DNA from: an uncultured Eubacteriales bacterium
GTDB taxonomy: Bacteria; Bacillota; Clostridia; Peptostreptococcales; Anaerovoracaceae
Assembly: GCA_902774265.1 (NCBI GenBank)
Contig: CACYHR010000006.1
Location: 22,482 to 86,481, forward strand
Length of the DNA: 64,000 nt
Reading direction: 5' to 3'
The position numbers and the translations under genes are program-made. The notes under the pieces are model-generated. The model had not been told where the DNA came from. It saw only the letters and a program-made list of their open reading frames with translations, and did not search any database. Shown here piece by piece: positions 25,317 through 34,270 of this stretch; within the stretch, counting starts at the first letter, position 1, and each line of letters starts with the position of its first letter.

Positions 25317-26663
25317 ATGCAGGTCATACCTAGCGATGAGAGGACGGAAGCCCTCTCAAGAATTGCGGAACTGCTCGATCCGGGCAGCTTCATGGAAATG
25401 GGAGAACACATTTCTGCGAGATTTACCGAATTCTATCATCCGGATTCGGTTGTCGAATCAGACGGTGTTGTTACAGGATACGGAACAATAGGCGGAAATC
25501 TGGTCTTTGTTTTTGCGCAGGACGCAGAAGTCATGGGAGGAACCTTCGGCGAACAGCACGGGCGCAAGATCGTCGATCTGTACGAGCACGCCATGAAAGC
25601 CAACGCTCCGGTGATCGGACTGCTTGACTGTGCAGGCTTTCGTATAGAAGAAGGCATGGACGGACTGTATCAGTTTGCCAAGCTGTATAAGAGACAGACA
25701 GAGGCGCGCGAAAAGATACCGCAGATCATGGCGGTGATCGGACAGTGCGGAGGCGGGATGTCTATTGCCGCGGAGCTGGCTGATTTCGTCTTTATTGAAA
25801 AAGACAAAGGCAGCATCTTTGTGAATCCGCAGGGTGTTGTAGCTAATGCTATCGGAAATAATCCTTATGTTTCCGCAGTAGATGACGGGACATATGAATG
25901 GAGTGAGATCGTTGAGAGGATAGGCAGACTGGTCGAGCTGCTGCCGATGAGCAGCGCATTTACACCTCTTATCAAAGAGGTCAGCGACGAAGAACTCAAC
26001 CGAAGCTGCCCAAATCTCGGCTATATGGCAGGTGATGCCAGATCGATGCTTGCCGAGCTTTCGGATGACGGATACGTACTCGAGACCAGTCCGGATTCGG
26101 GACAGGATATGATAACAGCTCTGATACGCATTGCGGGTGAAACAGTCGGTGTTGCCGCATGTAATGAGGTTGACGGACAAAAGCGAATAACCTCTGAAGG
26201 CTGTGACAAGGCGGCCGCTCTTATCGGGCTGTGCAGCCGTTTCAACATTCCGGTTCTCACTGTAACCGACACGGAAGGATATCAGACGACATCAGAGAAC
26301 GAAAAATATCTGCCTAGTTCTGCAGGCAGACTGCTGAGATCCCTTACAGAAGCAAAGGTGCCGAAGATCAATCTCGTTACGGGATCTATAGTGGGCAGTG
26401 CATACAGTCTTCTGAATTCAAAGGGCCTGAGCGCAGATTATGTCTTCATGTGGGAAGGCGCGGATGTAAGTATCGTAGATCCGCGTCAGGCTACGGAGGT
26501 CATATTCGGAACATGGTCGCCTGAGCTCGAGAAGCAGTACCGTGATACACAGTCAGATGCCCTTGCTCTTGCAAGACACGGATTTGCAGACAAGGTCATA
26601 TCCGCCGAAGATTCGAGAAAATACATCATAGGCGCACTGCAGACATTTATTAACAGCAGGTAG
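25317..26663 (+). CDS. Biotin-dependent acyl-CoA carboxyltransferase subunit (MmdA/12S-like)
   Basis: A 448-residue carboxyl-transferase (PF01039-type) protein, somewhat shorter than typical MmdA or PccB (~510). Visible features include the acyl-CoA pocket segments GTFGEQHGRKIVDLYEHA, a glycine pair in IGQCGGGMSIAAELADFVF for the first oxyanion hole, and SIVGSAYSLLNSKG plus EVIFG toward the C-terminus for the second. Family members move CO2 between carboxybiotin and an acyl-CoA such as methylmalonyl-CoA or glutaconyl-CoA. Followed by OadG-, biotin-carrier-, OadB- and OadA-like genes, it should belong to a sodium-pumping decarboxylase or a transcarboxylase. AGGAGGAG gives the start, 31 bases after the amylase-MalQ gene. 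Confidence 0.88.
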   Translation: MQVIPSDERTEALSRIAELLDPGSFMEMGEHISARFTEFYHPDSVVESDGVVTGYGTIGGNLVFVFAQDAEVMGGTFGEQHGRKIVDLYEHAMKANAPVIGLLDCAGFRIEEGMDGLYQFAKLYKRQTEAREKIPQIMAVIGQCGGGMSIAAELADFVFIEKDKGSIFVNPQGVVANAIGNNPYVSAVDDGTYEWSEIVERIGRLVELLPMSSAFTPLIKEVSDEELNRSCPNLGYMAGDARSMLAELSDDGYVLETSPDSGQDMITALIRIAGETVGVAACNEVDGQKRITSEGCDKAAALIGLCSRFNIPVLTVTDTEGYQTTSENEKYLPSSAGRLLRSLTEAKVPKINLVTGSIVGSAYSLLNSKGLSADYVFMWEGADVSIVDPRQATEVIFGTWSPELEKQYRDTQSDALALARHGFADKVISAEDSRKYIIGALQTFINSR

Positions 26664-26671
26664 GTGATCAG

Positions 26672-26989
26672 ATGAGTCTGGGAGAAATAATCAGGATAGC
26701 GCTTACAGACACAGCGCTGGGAATGGGAACGGTTTTCCTCATACTGATATTCATATCGGTATGCATATGGCTGCTTGGGATCGTGTGCAGAGAGAAAAAA
26801 CCTGCACAGGAGGCAGCCGGGGCAAAACCGGCTGAAACAGCTGCCGCGGACGGAGAGATCACGCCTGAGCTTATAGCGGTCATAACGGCAGCTATCCATC
26901 AGTCGATACGCGATGAGTGCGGATCGGATGACGGAGATGAATATATAGTCAGAAATGTACGGAGGGCAACATGGAAACATACATCGTAA
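26672..26989 (+). CDS. OadG-like gamma subunit of Na+-pumping decarboxylase
   Basis: A 105-residue protein with one N-terminal membrane helix (residues ~15-38, TALGMGTVFLILIFISVCIWLLG), an Ala/Pro-rich linker, and a C-terminal segment ITPELIAVITAAIHQSI that is typical of OadG/MmdD proteins, which anchor the soluble carboxyltransferase to the membrane beta subunit. The tail is short and ends RRATWKHTS. It overlaps the following biotin carrier gene by 19 bases. Confidence 0.82.
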   Translation: MSLGEIIRIALTDTALGMGTVFLILIFISVCIWLLGIVCREKKPAQEAAGAKPAETAAADGEITPELIAVITAAIHQSIRDECGSDDGDEYIVRNVRRATWKHTS

Positions 26990-27327
26990 GGGTCAACGGA
27001 GTAGAGTATGAGGTAGAGGTAGAGAAAAAAGACGGAGCGTCTTCATCCAAGGCGGCATCTGCGGAGCCTCAGACAAAAGCGGCAAAGACTCCTGCCGCAG
27101 CATCCGGAGCGAGCGGTGAACCTGTCATCTGCGGAACTTCCGGAAAGGTCTTCAAGATCGTCTGCCATGCGGGAGAACAGGTCAAAAGCGGAGATACCGT
27201 TATAATTCTCGAGGCCATGAAGATGGAGATACCTGTAGTTGCTCCTAAATCCGGAACTGTATCACAGATAACCGTAGCCGAGGGTGAGATGACAGCATCC
27301 GGTCAGACCGTGGCATATATATCTTAG
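26971..27327 (+). CDS. Biotin carrier protein of a decarboxylase/transcarboxylase
   Basis: A 118-residue protein with a short N-terminal strand (METYIVRVNGVEYEVEVE), an Ala/Lys/Ser-rich flexible linker (residues ~25-50) and a C-terminal biotinyl domain. The biotin attachment motif EAMKMEIPV is present, the Lys being in AMKM, as in MmdC, the 1.3S transcarboxylase subunit and the OadA tail. The carrier moves CO2 between the carboxyltransferase and the membrane beta subunit. GGAGGG precedes its ATG inside the OadG-like gene. Confidence 0.92.
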   Translation: METYIVRVNGVEYEVEVEKKDGASSSKAASAEPQTKAAKTPAAASGASGEPVICGTSGKVFKIVCHAGEQVKSGDTVIILEAMKMEIPVVAPKSGTVSQITVAEGEMTASGQTVAYIS

Positions 27328-27338
27328 GAGGCCGGAAG

Positions 27339-28454
27339 ATGGGAGAAACACTGTCAAATCTGGCTCATCAGACTGCATTTTTCAGCCTGACGGCAGGCAA
27401 TGTCATAATGATTGCTGTCGCGCTCGGGCTGATGTACCTGGCAATAGTCAGGCAGTATGAGCCTTTGCTGCTTGTTCCGATATCCTTCGGAATGATGCTT
27501 GTAAACCTGTATCCTCCGATAATGGAGGAAGGCGGTCTGCTGTACTATTTCTTTATGCTGGATGAATGGACCATACTGCCGTCGCTGATATTTCTCGGCG
27601 TAGGGGCGCTGACCGATTTCGGACCGCTTATCGCCAATCCGAAGAGTTTTCTGCTCGGAGCGGCAGCACAGTTCGGGGTCTTCGGAGCATTCTTTATGGC
27701 AATGCTGATAGGATTCGGCCCGGAACAGGCCGCCGCGGTAAGCATTATCGGCGGAGCTGACGGACCGACCTCGATATTTCTTGCCATGAAACTCGGACAG
27801 CGTCAGCTCATGGGACCGATCGCTGTCGCAGCATATTCGTACATGTCTTTAGTACCGATCATACAGCCGCCTATCATGAGGGCGCTCACAACAGAGAAAG
27901 AGCGCTGCATCAAAATGGAGCAGCTCAGAGAAGTTTCAAAGAGAGAACGCATACTGTTCCCGATAATAGTCACCATAGTCGTGTGCACATTGCTGCCTTC
28001 GACAGCTCCGCTGATCGGAATGCTGATGCTCGGAAATCTCTTCAGGGAGAGCGGAGTGGTACGTCAGCTGCAGGATACTGCATCCAATGCGCTTATGTAC
28101 ATCGTAGTCATTCTGCTCGGTACATCCGTAGGTGCTACGACGAGCGCGGAAGCATTTCTGAATCTTAACACTATCAAGATAGTCATACTCGGACTGGTAG
28201 CGTTTGCATTCGGAACAGCGGCCGGAGTGTTATTCGGCAAACTCATGTGCAGACTGACAGGGGGCAGGATCAATCCGCTTATCGGATCCGCGGGAGTATC
28301 CGCGGTGCCTATGGCTGCGAGAGTGTCACAGAAAGTCGGCGCAGAGGCGGATCCGACCAATTTCCTGCTGATGCATGCGATGGGACCTAATGTTGCAGGA
28401 GTTATAGGCACAGCAGTCGCAGCAGGCGTATTTATGGCGATATTCGGGGTATAG
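27339..28454 (+). CDS. Na+-translocating decarboxylase beta subunit (OadB/MmdB/GcdB-like)
   Basis: A 371-residue polytopic membrane protein of the family that decarboxylates carboxybiotin and exports Na+. The most diagnostic motif, SIIGGADGPTSIF, is at about residues 135-147 and includes the conserved Asp of the sodium site; GVSAVPMAARVSQKVG and NFLLMHAMGPNVAGVIG near the C-terminus are also family-typical. AGGAGG precedes the start. It is the membrane part of the five-gene cluster, converting decarboxylation energy into a sodium gradient. Confidence 0.94.
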   Translation: MGETLSNLAHQTAFFSLTAGNVIMIAVALGLMYLAIVRQYEPLLLVPISFGMMLVNLYPPIMEEGGLLYYFFMLDEWTILPSLIFLGVGALTDFGPLIANPKSFLLGAAAQFGVFGAFFMAMLIGFGPEQAAAVSIIGGADGPTSIFLAMKLGQRQLMGPIAVAAYSYMSLVPIIQPPIMRALTTEKERCIKMEQLREVSKRERILFPIIVTIVVCTLLPSTAPLIGMLMLGNLFRESGVVRQLQDTASNALMYIVVILLGTSVGATTSAEAFLNLNTIKIVILGLVAFAFGTAAGVLFGKLMCRLTGGRINPLIGSAGVSAVPMAARVSQKVGAEADPTNFLLMHAMGPNVAGVIGTAVAAGVFMAIFGV

Positions 28455-28477
28455 AATTAACAGATACAGAGGATGAA

Positions 28478-29875
28478 ATGACTAAGAAACTTAAGATAAT
28501 GGAGACTGCCATCAGAGACGGGCAGCAGTCGCTTATAGCTACCAGAATGCCTTTCAGCGATATGGAGCCTGCGCTGGCTCTTATGGACAGCGTCGGTTAC
28601 GATGCTATCGAGTGCTGGGGCGGTGCGACCTTCGATTCGTGCATCAGATTTCTCGATGAGGATCCCTGGGAAAGACTCAGGAAACTGAGAGAGGCTATGC
28701 CGAATACAAGGCTGCAGATGCTCCTGAGAGGGCAGAATATTCTGGGATACAGACACTATTCGGATGATGTCGTCGATTATTTCGTCAAAAAATCAATAGA
28801 TAACGGCATCGATAATATAAGGATCTTCGATGCGCTCAACGATGTCCGCAACGTCAGGACTGCAGTCAAAGCGACAAAGGCGTACGGAGCGCATGCCCAG
28901 GTGGCAATGTCGTATACGATAGGCGAGCCGTATACAGCGGAATACTGGAAGGATCTGGCTCTTCGCATACAGGATATGGGTGCTGATTCGATCTGTATAA
29001 AGGATATGGCGGGACTGATGGTGCCGAATGCGGCAGCAGAGATGATAGGCATGCTCAAGGCGAATATAGATATCCCGGTTCATCTGCATACACACTGCAC
29101 CAGCGGTGTTGCTCCTATCACATATTATACAGCCGTACTGGCAGGGGTAGACGGTATCGATACTGCGATATCGCCTTTCTCCGGCGGGACCAGCCAGCCT
29201 TCAACAGAGGTCATGGTCGAGACCTTCCGCGGCACGGAGCACGATACAGGACTCGATATGGGCAGGCTTGAAAAAATAGCAGCTCATTTCCAGAACGTAA
29301 GAGACAAGGATATCAAAAGCGGCCTTATGGCTACCAAGGTGCTCGGCACGGATATCAAAACGCTGATCTATCAGGTCCCGGGCGGTATGCTGTCCAATCT
29401 GATATCACAGCTTAAGGAGCAGAATGCAGAGGATAAGTATATGGAAGTGCTGCAGGAAGTGCCGAGGGTAAGGAATGATCTCGGCATGCCTCCTCTCGTT
29501 ACTCCTTCCTCGCAGATCGTCGGTACGCAGGCTGTGCTGAATGTACTGCTTGGTGAGAGATATCAGATACTTACTAAGGAAGCCAGAGATCTGCTGATGG
29601 GAAGATACGGATCGACGCCGATGCCTATGTCTCCTGAACTGCTTGCAAAGGTCGATAAGGATGAGATCATAACATGCAGACCTGCTGATCTGCTCGAACC
29701 TGAGCTTGCAAGGCTCAAAGAGGAGGTCGGAGAGTACAGCGAACAGGAAGAGGATGTACTGACTTATGCTCTCTTCGGACAGGTCGCCATGGAATACTTC
29801 AGAAGAAGAGCGGCTCTCAGGAACAAAGTCGATCCTGATGCTATAGATATGAAAAACAAATCATACCCGGCATAG
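28478..29875 (+). CDS. Oxaloacetate decarboxylase alpha / pyruvate carboxylase-type 5S carboxyltransferase subunit
   Basis: A 465-residue carboxyltransferase with a TIM barrel starting METAIRDGQQSL (residues 8-19), the metal-binding HLHTHCTSGVAP near 202-213, and the Lys-bearing CIKDMAGLM strand near 170. The C-terminal region (RVRNDLGMPPLVTPSSQIVGTQA) is the usual post-barrel domain. It has no biotinyl domain, which is encoded separately by the carrier gene. Family members act on oxaloacetate/pyruvate. Having both this 5S-like and the 12S-like subunit in one operon leaves two options: an oxaloacetate decarboxylase with an additional acyl-CoA carboxyltransferase, or a methylmalonyl-CoA:pyruvate-type transcarboxylase attached to a sodium pump. 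Confidence 0.9.
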   Translation: MTKKLKIMETAIRDGQQSLIATRMPFSDMEPALALMDSVGYDAIECWGGATFDSCIRFLDEDPWERLRKLREAMPNTRLQMLLRGQNILGYRHYSDDVVDYFVKKSIDNGIDNIRIFDALNDVRNVRTAVKATKAYGAHAQVAMSYTIGEPYTAEYWKDLALRIQDMGADSICIKDMAGLMVPNAAAEMIGMLKANIDIPVHLHTHCTSGVAPITYYTAVLAGVDGIDTAISPFSGGTSQPSTEVMVETFRGTEHDTGLDMGRLEKIAAHFQNVRDKDIKSGLMATKVLGTDIKTLIYQVPGGMLSNLISQLKEQNAEDKYMEVLQEVPRVRNDLGMPPLVTPSSQIVGTQAVLNVLLGERYQILTKEARDLLMGRYGSTPMPMSPELLAKVDKDEIITCRPADLLEPELARLKEEVGEYSEQEEDVLTYALFGQVAMEYFRRRAALRNKVDPDAIDMKNKSYPA

Positions 29876-29910
29876 AGGTAAAAAACGGGTAAATGAGTGG
29901 AGGTTGGAAA

Positions 29911-30630
29911 ATGCTGAAGACCATTGGAATACTTGGAGGAATGGGGCCGGCTGCAACAGTCGACCTGATGAACAGAATAATAAGTATGACCGATGCGGAA
30001 TGCGATCAGAATCATATACCTATGCTGGTCGACAACAATACGAGGATACCTGACCGCACAGAGGCCATTCTGCACGATGGAGCAAGTCCGGTACCGGAGA
30101 TGCTTGCTTCAGCTAAGAGACTGGAAGCAGCCGGTGCGGATTTCCTCGTGATACCGTGCCATACAGCTCACTATTTCATTCCTCAGATCAAGGATAAGAT
30201 AGGCATACCTATTCTGGACATGCCTACTGAAACAGCAAAGCTCTTAAAGATCAAGGGTGTGAACAGGGCATCCGTACTTGCTACAGACGGTACTGTGCAG
30301 AGTGACCTGTACGGCGCCGCACTGGAACGCATGGGAATACAGACGGTCTATCCGGACGAAGAGCAGCAAAAAATAGTAATGTCCCTTGTCTATGATTTCA
30401 TCAAAAAAGGTATTACGGACGCTTCGCGCATGCCGCGCAATGAGATCATGGGGATAATCGGAGATCTGAGCGGTAAAGGCGCCGAGGCACTGCTTCTGGC
30501 ATGTACCGAGCTCCCTATAGCGTTCAGCATGATGGGACTCAGATCAGAGGCTTTTGTCGATCCTACCATAGTGCTTGCAAAATCAGCTATAAGGATGGCC
30601 GGAGCGCATCGCCGGAAGGAATATAAATAG
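29911..30630 (+). CDS. Aspartate/glutamate racemase family protein
   Basis: A 239-residue PLP-independent racemase. It begins KTIGILGGMGPAATVDLM, the start of aspartate racemases, and carries the two catalytic cysteines: C83 in VIPCHTAHYF and the second near 198 in LLACTELPIAF. Such enzymes interconvert L- and D-amino acids, most often aspartate; the substrate is not certain from sequence. I chose ATG 29911, which has GGAGG 7 bases upstream, over the in-frame ATG at 29893. It follows the decarboxylase cluster by 35 bases and is closed by a hairpin. Confidence 0.88.
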   Translation: MLKTIGILGGMGPAATVDLMNRIISMTDAECDQNHIPMLVDNNTRIPDRTEAILHDGASPVPEMLASAKRLEAAGADFLVIPCHTAHYFIPQIKDKIGIPILDMPTETAKLLKIKGVNRASVLATDGTVQSDLYGAALERMGIQTVYPDEEQQKIVMSLVYDFIKKGITDASRMPRNEIMGIIGDLSGKGAEALLLACTELPIAFSMMGLRSEAFVDPTIVLAKSAIRMAGAHRRKEYK

Positions 30631-30636
30631 TACGGG

Positions 30637-30663
30637 GGAGACGGATGACAGTCATCTGTCTCC
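30637..30663 (+). terminator. Terminator-like hairpin after the racemase gene
   Basis: GGAGACGGATGA (30637-30648) pairs with TCATCTGTCTCC (30652-30663) around a 3-base loop, with one G-U pair. The following bases (TCTGTTATTCG) are only weakly T-rich, so efficiency is uncertain. Confidence 0.55.
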
Positions 30664-30685
30664 TCTGTTATTCGTCAGCGGCTGA

Positions 30686-31300
30686 ATGACAGAGAGCGAA
30701 CGATCAGAAATGAAAGATTCAGAAATGAAAGATGAAAACAGACTTGAGTGGGAAGAGATAAAGTCCGAACATATCGTTCAGGATGAGTGGATAGATTTTC
30801 GGAGATCTGCGTACAGATTTCCTGACGGTCAGGTCTTTGAGCCTTATTACAGCTACAGCCGCAGAGACTACGTAGTTATAGTAGCTGCGGACGAAGACGG
30901 GAATTATATTTGTGTCAGACAGTTCAGGCACGGTATTAAAGAAATTACTACTGAATTTCCCGCAGGCGGAATAGAGCGAAGCGACGGATGTGAATACGGA
31001 CCGGATATGTTTGCAGAGGAGGCTCTGGATGCAGCAAAGCGCGAGCTCATGGAAGAGACCGGCTATATTTCGGATGAGTGGAGACACCTCCTGACCATAC
31101 CGTCAAACGCGACTATAGCGGACAACTATGCAGTGATATTTGAAGCGCGTAACTGTAGGAAAGCCGGCAGTCAGTCGCTCGATGATACGGAATTTCTGAA
31201 TGTAAAGCTGCTGAGCCGCAGTGAGATCAGTGAGATGATAGAGGCAGGAGAATTCCAACAGGCCATCCATGTAATGGCGCTGCTGCTCTCTGAGCAATGA
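30686..31300 (+). CDS. NUDIX hydrolase, ADP-ribose pyrophosphatase-like
   Basis: A 204-residue protein with a NUDIX fold. The catalytic box is recognisable as AGGIE...ALDAAKRELMEETGY (glycine arm, then REL-x-EE-x-G), with an insertion of about ten residues (RSDGCEYGPDMF) between the glycine arm and the helix. Members of this type hydrolyse nucleoside diphosphate-X compounds such as ADP-ribose. The start is uncertain: ATGs at 30686, 30710 and 30725 are all in frame and none has a strong ribosome site. The N-terminus contains a perfect 15-base tandem duplication giving SEMKDSEMKD. The stop abuts the truncated end of the AEC permease remnant on the other strand. Confidence 0.85.
   Translation: MTESERSEMKDSEMKDENRLEWEEIKSEHIVQDEWIDFRRSAYRFPDGQVFEPYYSYSRRDYVVIVAADEDGNYICVRQFRHGIKEITTEFPAGGIERSDGCEYGPDMFAEEALDAAKRELMEETGYISDEWRHLLTIPSNATIADNYAVIFEARNCRKAGSQSLDDTEFLNVKLLSRSEISEMIEAGEFQQAIHVMALLLSEQ
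30704..30733. repeat. 15-bp perfect tandem duplication in the NUDIX gene N-terminus
   Basis: TCAGAAATGAAAGAT occurs at 30704-30718 and again at 30719-30733. It keeps the frame and adds SEMKD once. It also duplicates an ATG, so it may only affect the translation start region. Confidence 0.8.
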
Positions 31301-31733
31301 TCGCGCTTGTCGGAGCAGAGATAAAAGCCGTGCATGCGTCGAAAACTGTGCTGGCGCCTGATACGGTCATAGCCTGATACAGGCCGCTTGCACCTATGAT
31401 CACTCCTGATACGATAGCAATGATGATCGGGGATCTCAGCATGTTCATGACGAGTTCCCTGATATCTGCTTTTTCATCTCCATCCATGGATAAGAGTATT
31501 CACGCTCTGATCCGTAAAGCATGGTAAACAGAGCATATCCGAGCATTCCCGCTTCGAATCCCGTCGTAAGGAAGGGAACAAAGCGGGAACGCCGGAAGCG
31601 CTATGTTTACTGCTACATTCTTGAGTGACTGTACGCCCTCCCGGGAAATTATCTCATTTTTTCTACAGATTACCCCTATCCCCAGCATTATGATTACCGG
31701 GAGGACCGTACTGCTCACTTCGAATATTTGCAT
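31301..31733 (-). pseudogene. Remnant of an AEC (auxin efflux carrier/malate permease) family transporter
   Basis: On the minus strand the frame opens MQIFEVSSTVLPVIIMLGIGVICRK...VAVNIALPA, a clear AEC-family N-terminus, 3 bases after the araD stop. Near 31,600 the reading frame shifts; the next frame continues FVPFLTTGFEAGMLGYALFTMLYG. Around 31,480-31,500 another break joins a later part, RSPIIIAIVSGVIIGASGLYQAM...FISAPTSAII, so roughly 100 residues of the middle are missing. The homology then stops at the NUDIX stop codon, so the C-terminus is lost as well. Intact members have about 310 residues. It was probably the last gene of an araB-araD-transporter unit and is non-functional. Confidence 0.82.
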
Positions 31734-31736
31734 AGT

Positions 31737-32429
31737 TTATTTACCCTGTCCGTAATAAGCATTCTTGCCGTGCTTTCTCAGATAGTGTTTATCGAGAAGC
31801 TCCTGTTGTATATCTCTGTGCTCAGGATTGAGCATAAGCGCATGATAATCCATGAATGCGACCTCTTCCATAACAACTGCGTTATGTACTGCATTCATAG
31901 GATCGGTTCCCCATGCAAAAGGTCCGTGAGAGTAAGTCAGAACTCCCGGGACAGCGGCTGGATCTTTGCCTTCAAAAGCCTCGATGATGACTTTGCCGGT
32001 TTCCTTCTCATACTCTCCCGAGATCTCTTCTGCTGTCATAGGACGCGTGCAAGGAATGTCTCCGTAGAAATAATCGGCGTGTGTAGTACCCATTGCAGGT
32101 ATAGCCATGCCTGCCTGTGCAAAGCTTGTCGCCCAGCGCGAGTGTGTATGAACGATGCCGCCGCATTCAGGGAATGCTTTGTACAGCTCAACGTGAGTAG
32201 GTGTATCACTTGATGGTTTCCACTTGCCTTCTACGACCTTGCCGTCGAGATCGACAACGACCATATCCTCCGGCGACATGCCGTCATACGGAACGCCGGA
32301 TGGTTTGATAACAACGAGGCCGCTCTCTCTGTCGATACCTGAGACATTGCCCCAGGTGAAGGTGATAAGACCGTATTCAGGAAGCTTGAGATTAGCTTCG
32401 CATACTGTTTTTTTGAGTTCTTCGAGCAT
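31737..32429 (-). CDS. araD: L-ribulose-5-phosphate 4-epimerase
   Basis: AraD converts L-ribulose-5-phosphate to D-xylulose-5-phosphate, the last specific step of L-arabinose catabolism. The 230-residue class II aldolase-like protein shows the zinc-binding histidines in [18 protein letters not shown] and the later [13 protein letters not shown] segment, plus the N-terminal [24 protein letters not shown] ribosome site (GGAGAT on the minus strand, just upstream of 32429) fits the start. It follows araB by 59 bases and faces the same way. Confidence 0.95.
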   Translation of the reverse strand: MLEELKKTVCEANLKLPEYGLITFTWGNVSGIDRESGLVVIKPSGVPYDGMSPEDMVVVDLDGKVVEGKWKPSSDTPTHVELYKAFPECGGIVHTHSRWATSFAQAGMAIPAMGTTHADYFYGDIPCTRPMTAEEISGEYEKETGKVIIEAFEGKDPAAVPGVLTYSHGPFAWGTDPMNAVHNAVVMEEVAFMDYHALMLNPEHRDIQQELLDKHYLRKHGKNAYYGQGK

Positions 32430-32488
32430 TGGAATCTCCTTTATAAAATTGCTTGCTGTAAATATATTATTTCTCTGTAGGTTTCCTC

Positions 32489-34057
32489 TTAAATTGCGCT
32501 GACAGCCGCTGTCTCCACAGGCAGTGCCTTTCTGTATCTTGTCAGGAAGATGTTGAATCCTGCGATGTCCGATTCTTCAGCCATAACAGTATTTACGGAT
32601 GATCCTGCGAATACTCTGTTGTCGAGATAGTCAGGAAGTGATTCACCCTCTGCTTTGTTCAGCATGTATGCAGCAAGCAGCGCGATACCGTAAGGACCTC
32701 CTTCTCCTGCTGTTTCCATGACAGATACAGGGGAGCCGACAGCAGCGGAAAGCATGCGCTGTCCTACCTCCGGAGTCTTGAAGAAACCGCCGTGTCCGTA
32801 TAGTTTATCGACTTCCACGCCTTCGGTCTGCGTAAGAATATCCAGTCCGATCTTGAGAGTGGCAAGTGCAGACAGGATGTGTGTCCTCATAAAGTTGGCA
32901 AGCGTAAAGTTCGAATCAGGAACCCTTACGAATAAAGGCCTTCCGGCATCGAGATCTGTAACGCCTTCACCTGAGAAATAGTTAAAGCTCAGAAGACCGC
33001 CGCAGTCAGGGTCTCCTTCGAGAGCTTTTCTGAACAGCATTGTGAAAAGCTCGCCTTTATTCTGACCGGCACCGATCATTTCAGCAAATTCGCTGAGAAG
33101 GTTCACCCATGCATTGATATCCGATGTGCAGTTGTTGCAGTGTACCATTGCAACAGGGGAGCCGTCAGGTGTAGTGACCATATCGATCTCACGGTGAACA
33201 CCGAGTTTTTTATCTGTAACGATCATCGCAAAGTCCGATGTTCCTGCAGAGACATTGCCTGTGCGGACACGTACCGAATTGGTGGCAGCCATACCCGTTC
33301 CGGCATCACCTTCGCAAGGACATACAGGGATGCCTGCTTTGAGTGTGCCGCTCGGATCGAGGAAACGAGCTCCTTCCTCTGTGAGACAGCCCGCGTTTTC
33401 ACCTGCAGTCAGAACCTCAGGCAGTATATCTCTCAGTTTCCATCCGAATCCGCTTGTTGAAAGCAGAGCATCGAACTGCTGGACCATGGTTTCATCATAG
33501 TCGAGCTTTTCCGAATCGATAGGGAACATTCCCGATGCTTCTCCAACACCCATTACCTTGCAGCCTGTCATCTTCCAGTGGATGTATCCTGCCAGAGTCG
33601 TCAGATAGGCGATATCTCCGACATGGCTTTCCTGATTGAGGATTGCCTGATAGAGATGGGCGATGCTCCATCTCTGCGGGATATTGAAGCCGAAGAGTTC
33701 TGTCAGTTCCTCAGCTGCAACACCTGTAATAGTGTTGCGCCATGTGCGGAACTCTGCGAGCTGATTGCCGTCTTTATCAAAAGGCAGGTATCCGTGCATC
33801 ATTGCGGAAACGCCGATCGCACCTACTGTGTCAAGTTCTGTTCCGAACTTTGATCTGACATCCTCGCGCAGAGCTGCATAGCAAGCCTGTACTCCGGTAT
33901 GGACTGCCTCCATCGAATATGTCCATATTCCGTCCACCAGCTGGTTTTCCCATTCATAATCGCCGGATGCTGCAGGGATATGATTCTCATCGATAAGGAC
34001 TGCCTTGATTCGTGTTGAGCCTAATTCTATTCCAAGTGTAGCTTTGCTCAGATCCAT
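32489..34057 (-). CDS. araB: FGGY-family carbohydrate kinase, probable L-ribulokinase
   Basis: A 522-residue FGGY kinase with the N-terminal phosphate motif [16 protein letters not shown], the central [14 protein letters not shown] region, and the C-terminal adenosine motif [22 protein letters not shown]. Family members phosphorylate sugars; ribulokinase activity is assigned from the neighbours araD and araA, not from sequence alone, since xylulokinases have the same fold. I start it at the internal Met (34057), because AAGGAAG sits 8 bases upstream of that ATG, rather than at the ATG at 34081. It is the first gene of the leftward unit. Confidence 0.85.
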   Translation of the reverse strand: MDLSKATLGIELGSTRIKAVLIDENHIPAASGDYEWENQLVDGIWTYSMEAVHTGVQACYAALREDVRSKFGTELDTVGAIGVSAMMHGYLPFDKDGNQLAEFRTWRNTITGVAAEELTELFGFNIPQRWSIAHLYQAILNQESHVGDIAYLTTLAGYIHWKMTGCKVMGVGEASGMFPIDSEKLDYDETMVQQFDALLSTSGFGWKLRDILPEVLTAGENAGCLTEEGARFLDPSGTLKAGIPVCPCEGDAGTGMAATNSVRVRTGNVSAGTSDFAMIVTDKKLGVHREIDMVTTPDGSPVAMVHCNNCTSDINAWVNLLSEFAEMIGAGQNKGELFTMLFRKALEGDPDCGGLLSFNYFSGEGVTDLDAGRPLFVRVPDSNFTLANFMRTHILSALATLKIGLDILTQTEGVEVDKLYGHGGFFKTPEVGQRMLSAAVGSPVSVMETAGEGGPYGIALLAAYMLNKAEGESLPDYLDNRVFAGSSVNTVMAEESDIAGFNIFLTRYRKALPVETAAVSAI

Positions 34058-34120
34058 TTTGTGTTCTTCCTTTCCATGCATTTTAGCTTCGGATCCGTCA
34101 GGATCCTTTTAGTCCGTCAA

Positions 34121-34150
34121 ATTATAACATCGGCAAAAATAATACGACAA
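34121..34150 (-). promoter_or_regulatory. Predicted promoter of the araB-araD unit
   Basis: Read on the minus strand: TTGTCG (34150-34145), 18 bases, then TATAAT (34126-34121). It lies about 64 bases before the araB start. The same intergenic stretch must hold the divergent promoter of the sensor kinase (TTGACT near 34213 is a candidate -35). No known AraR box was recognised. Confidence 0.5.
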
Positions 34151-34270
34151 TGTAATAATTTAACGGATATATGGAACAATTTACATATTTATTTATTGTT
34201 CCGCGCATGATATTGACTATAATAATAGAAATAGCTTCATGTATATGAATATGCATTGACTTCAGAAAGA

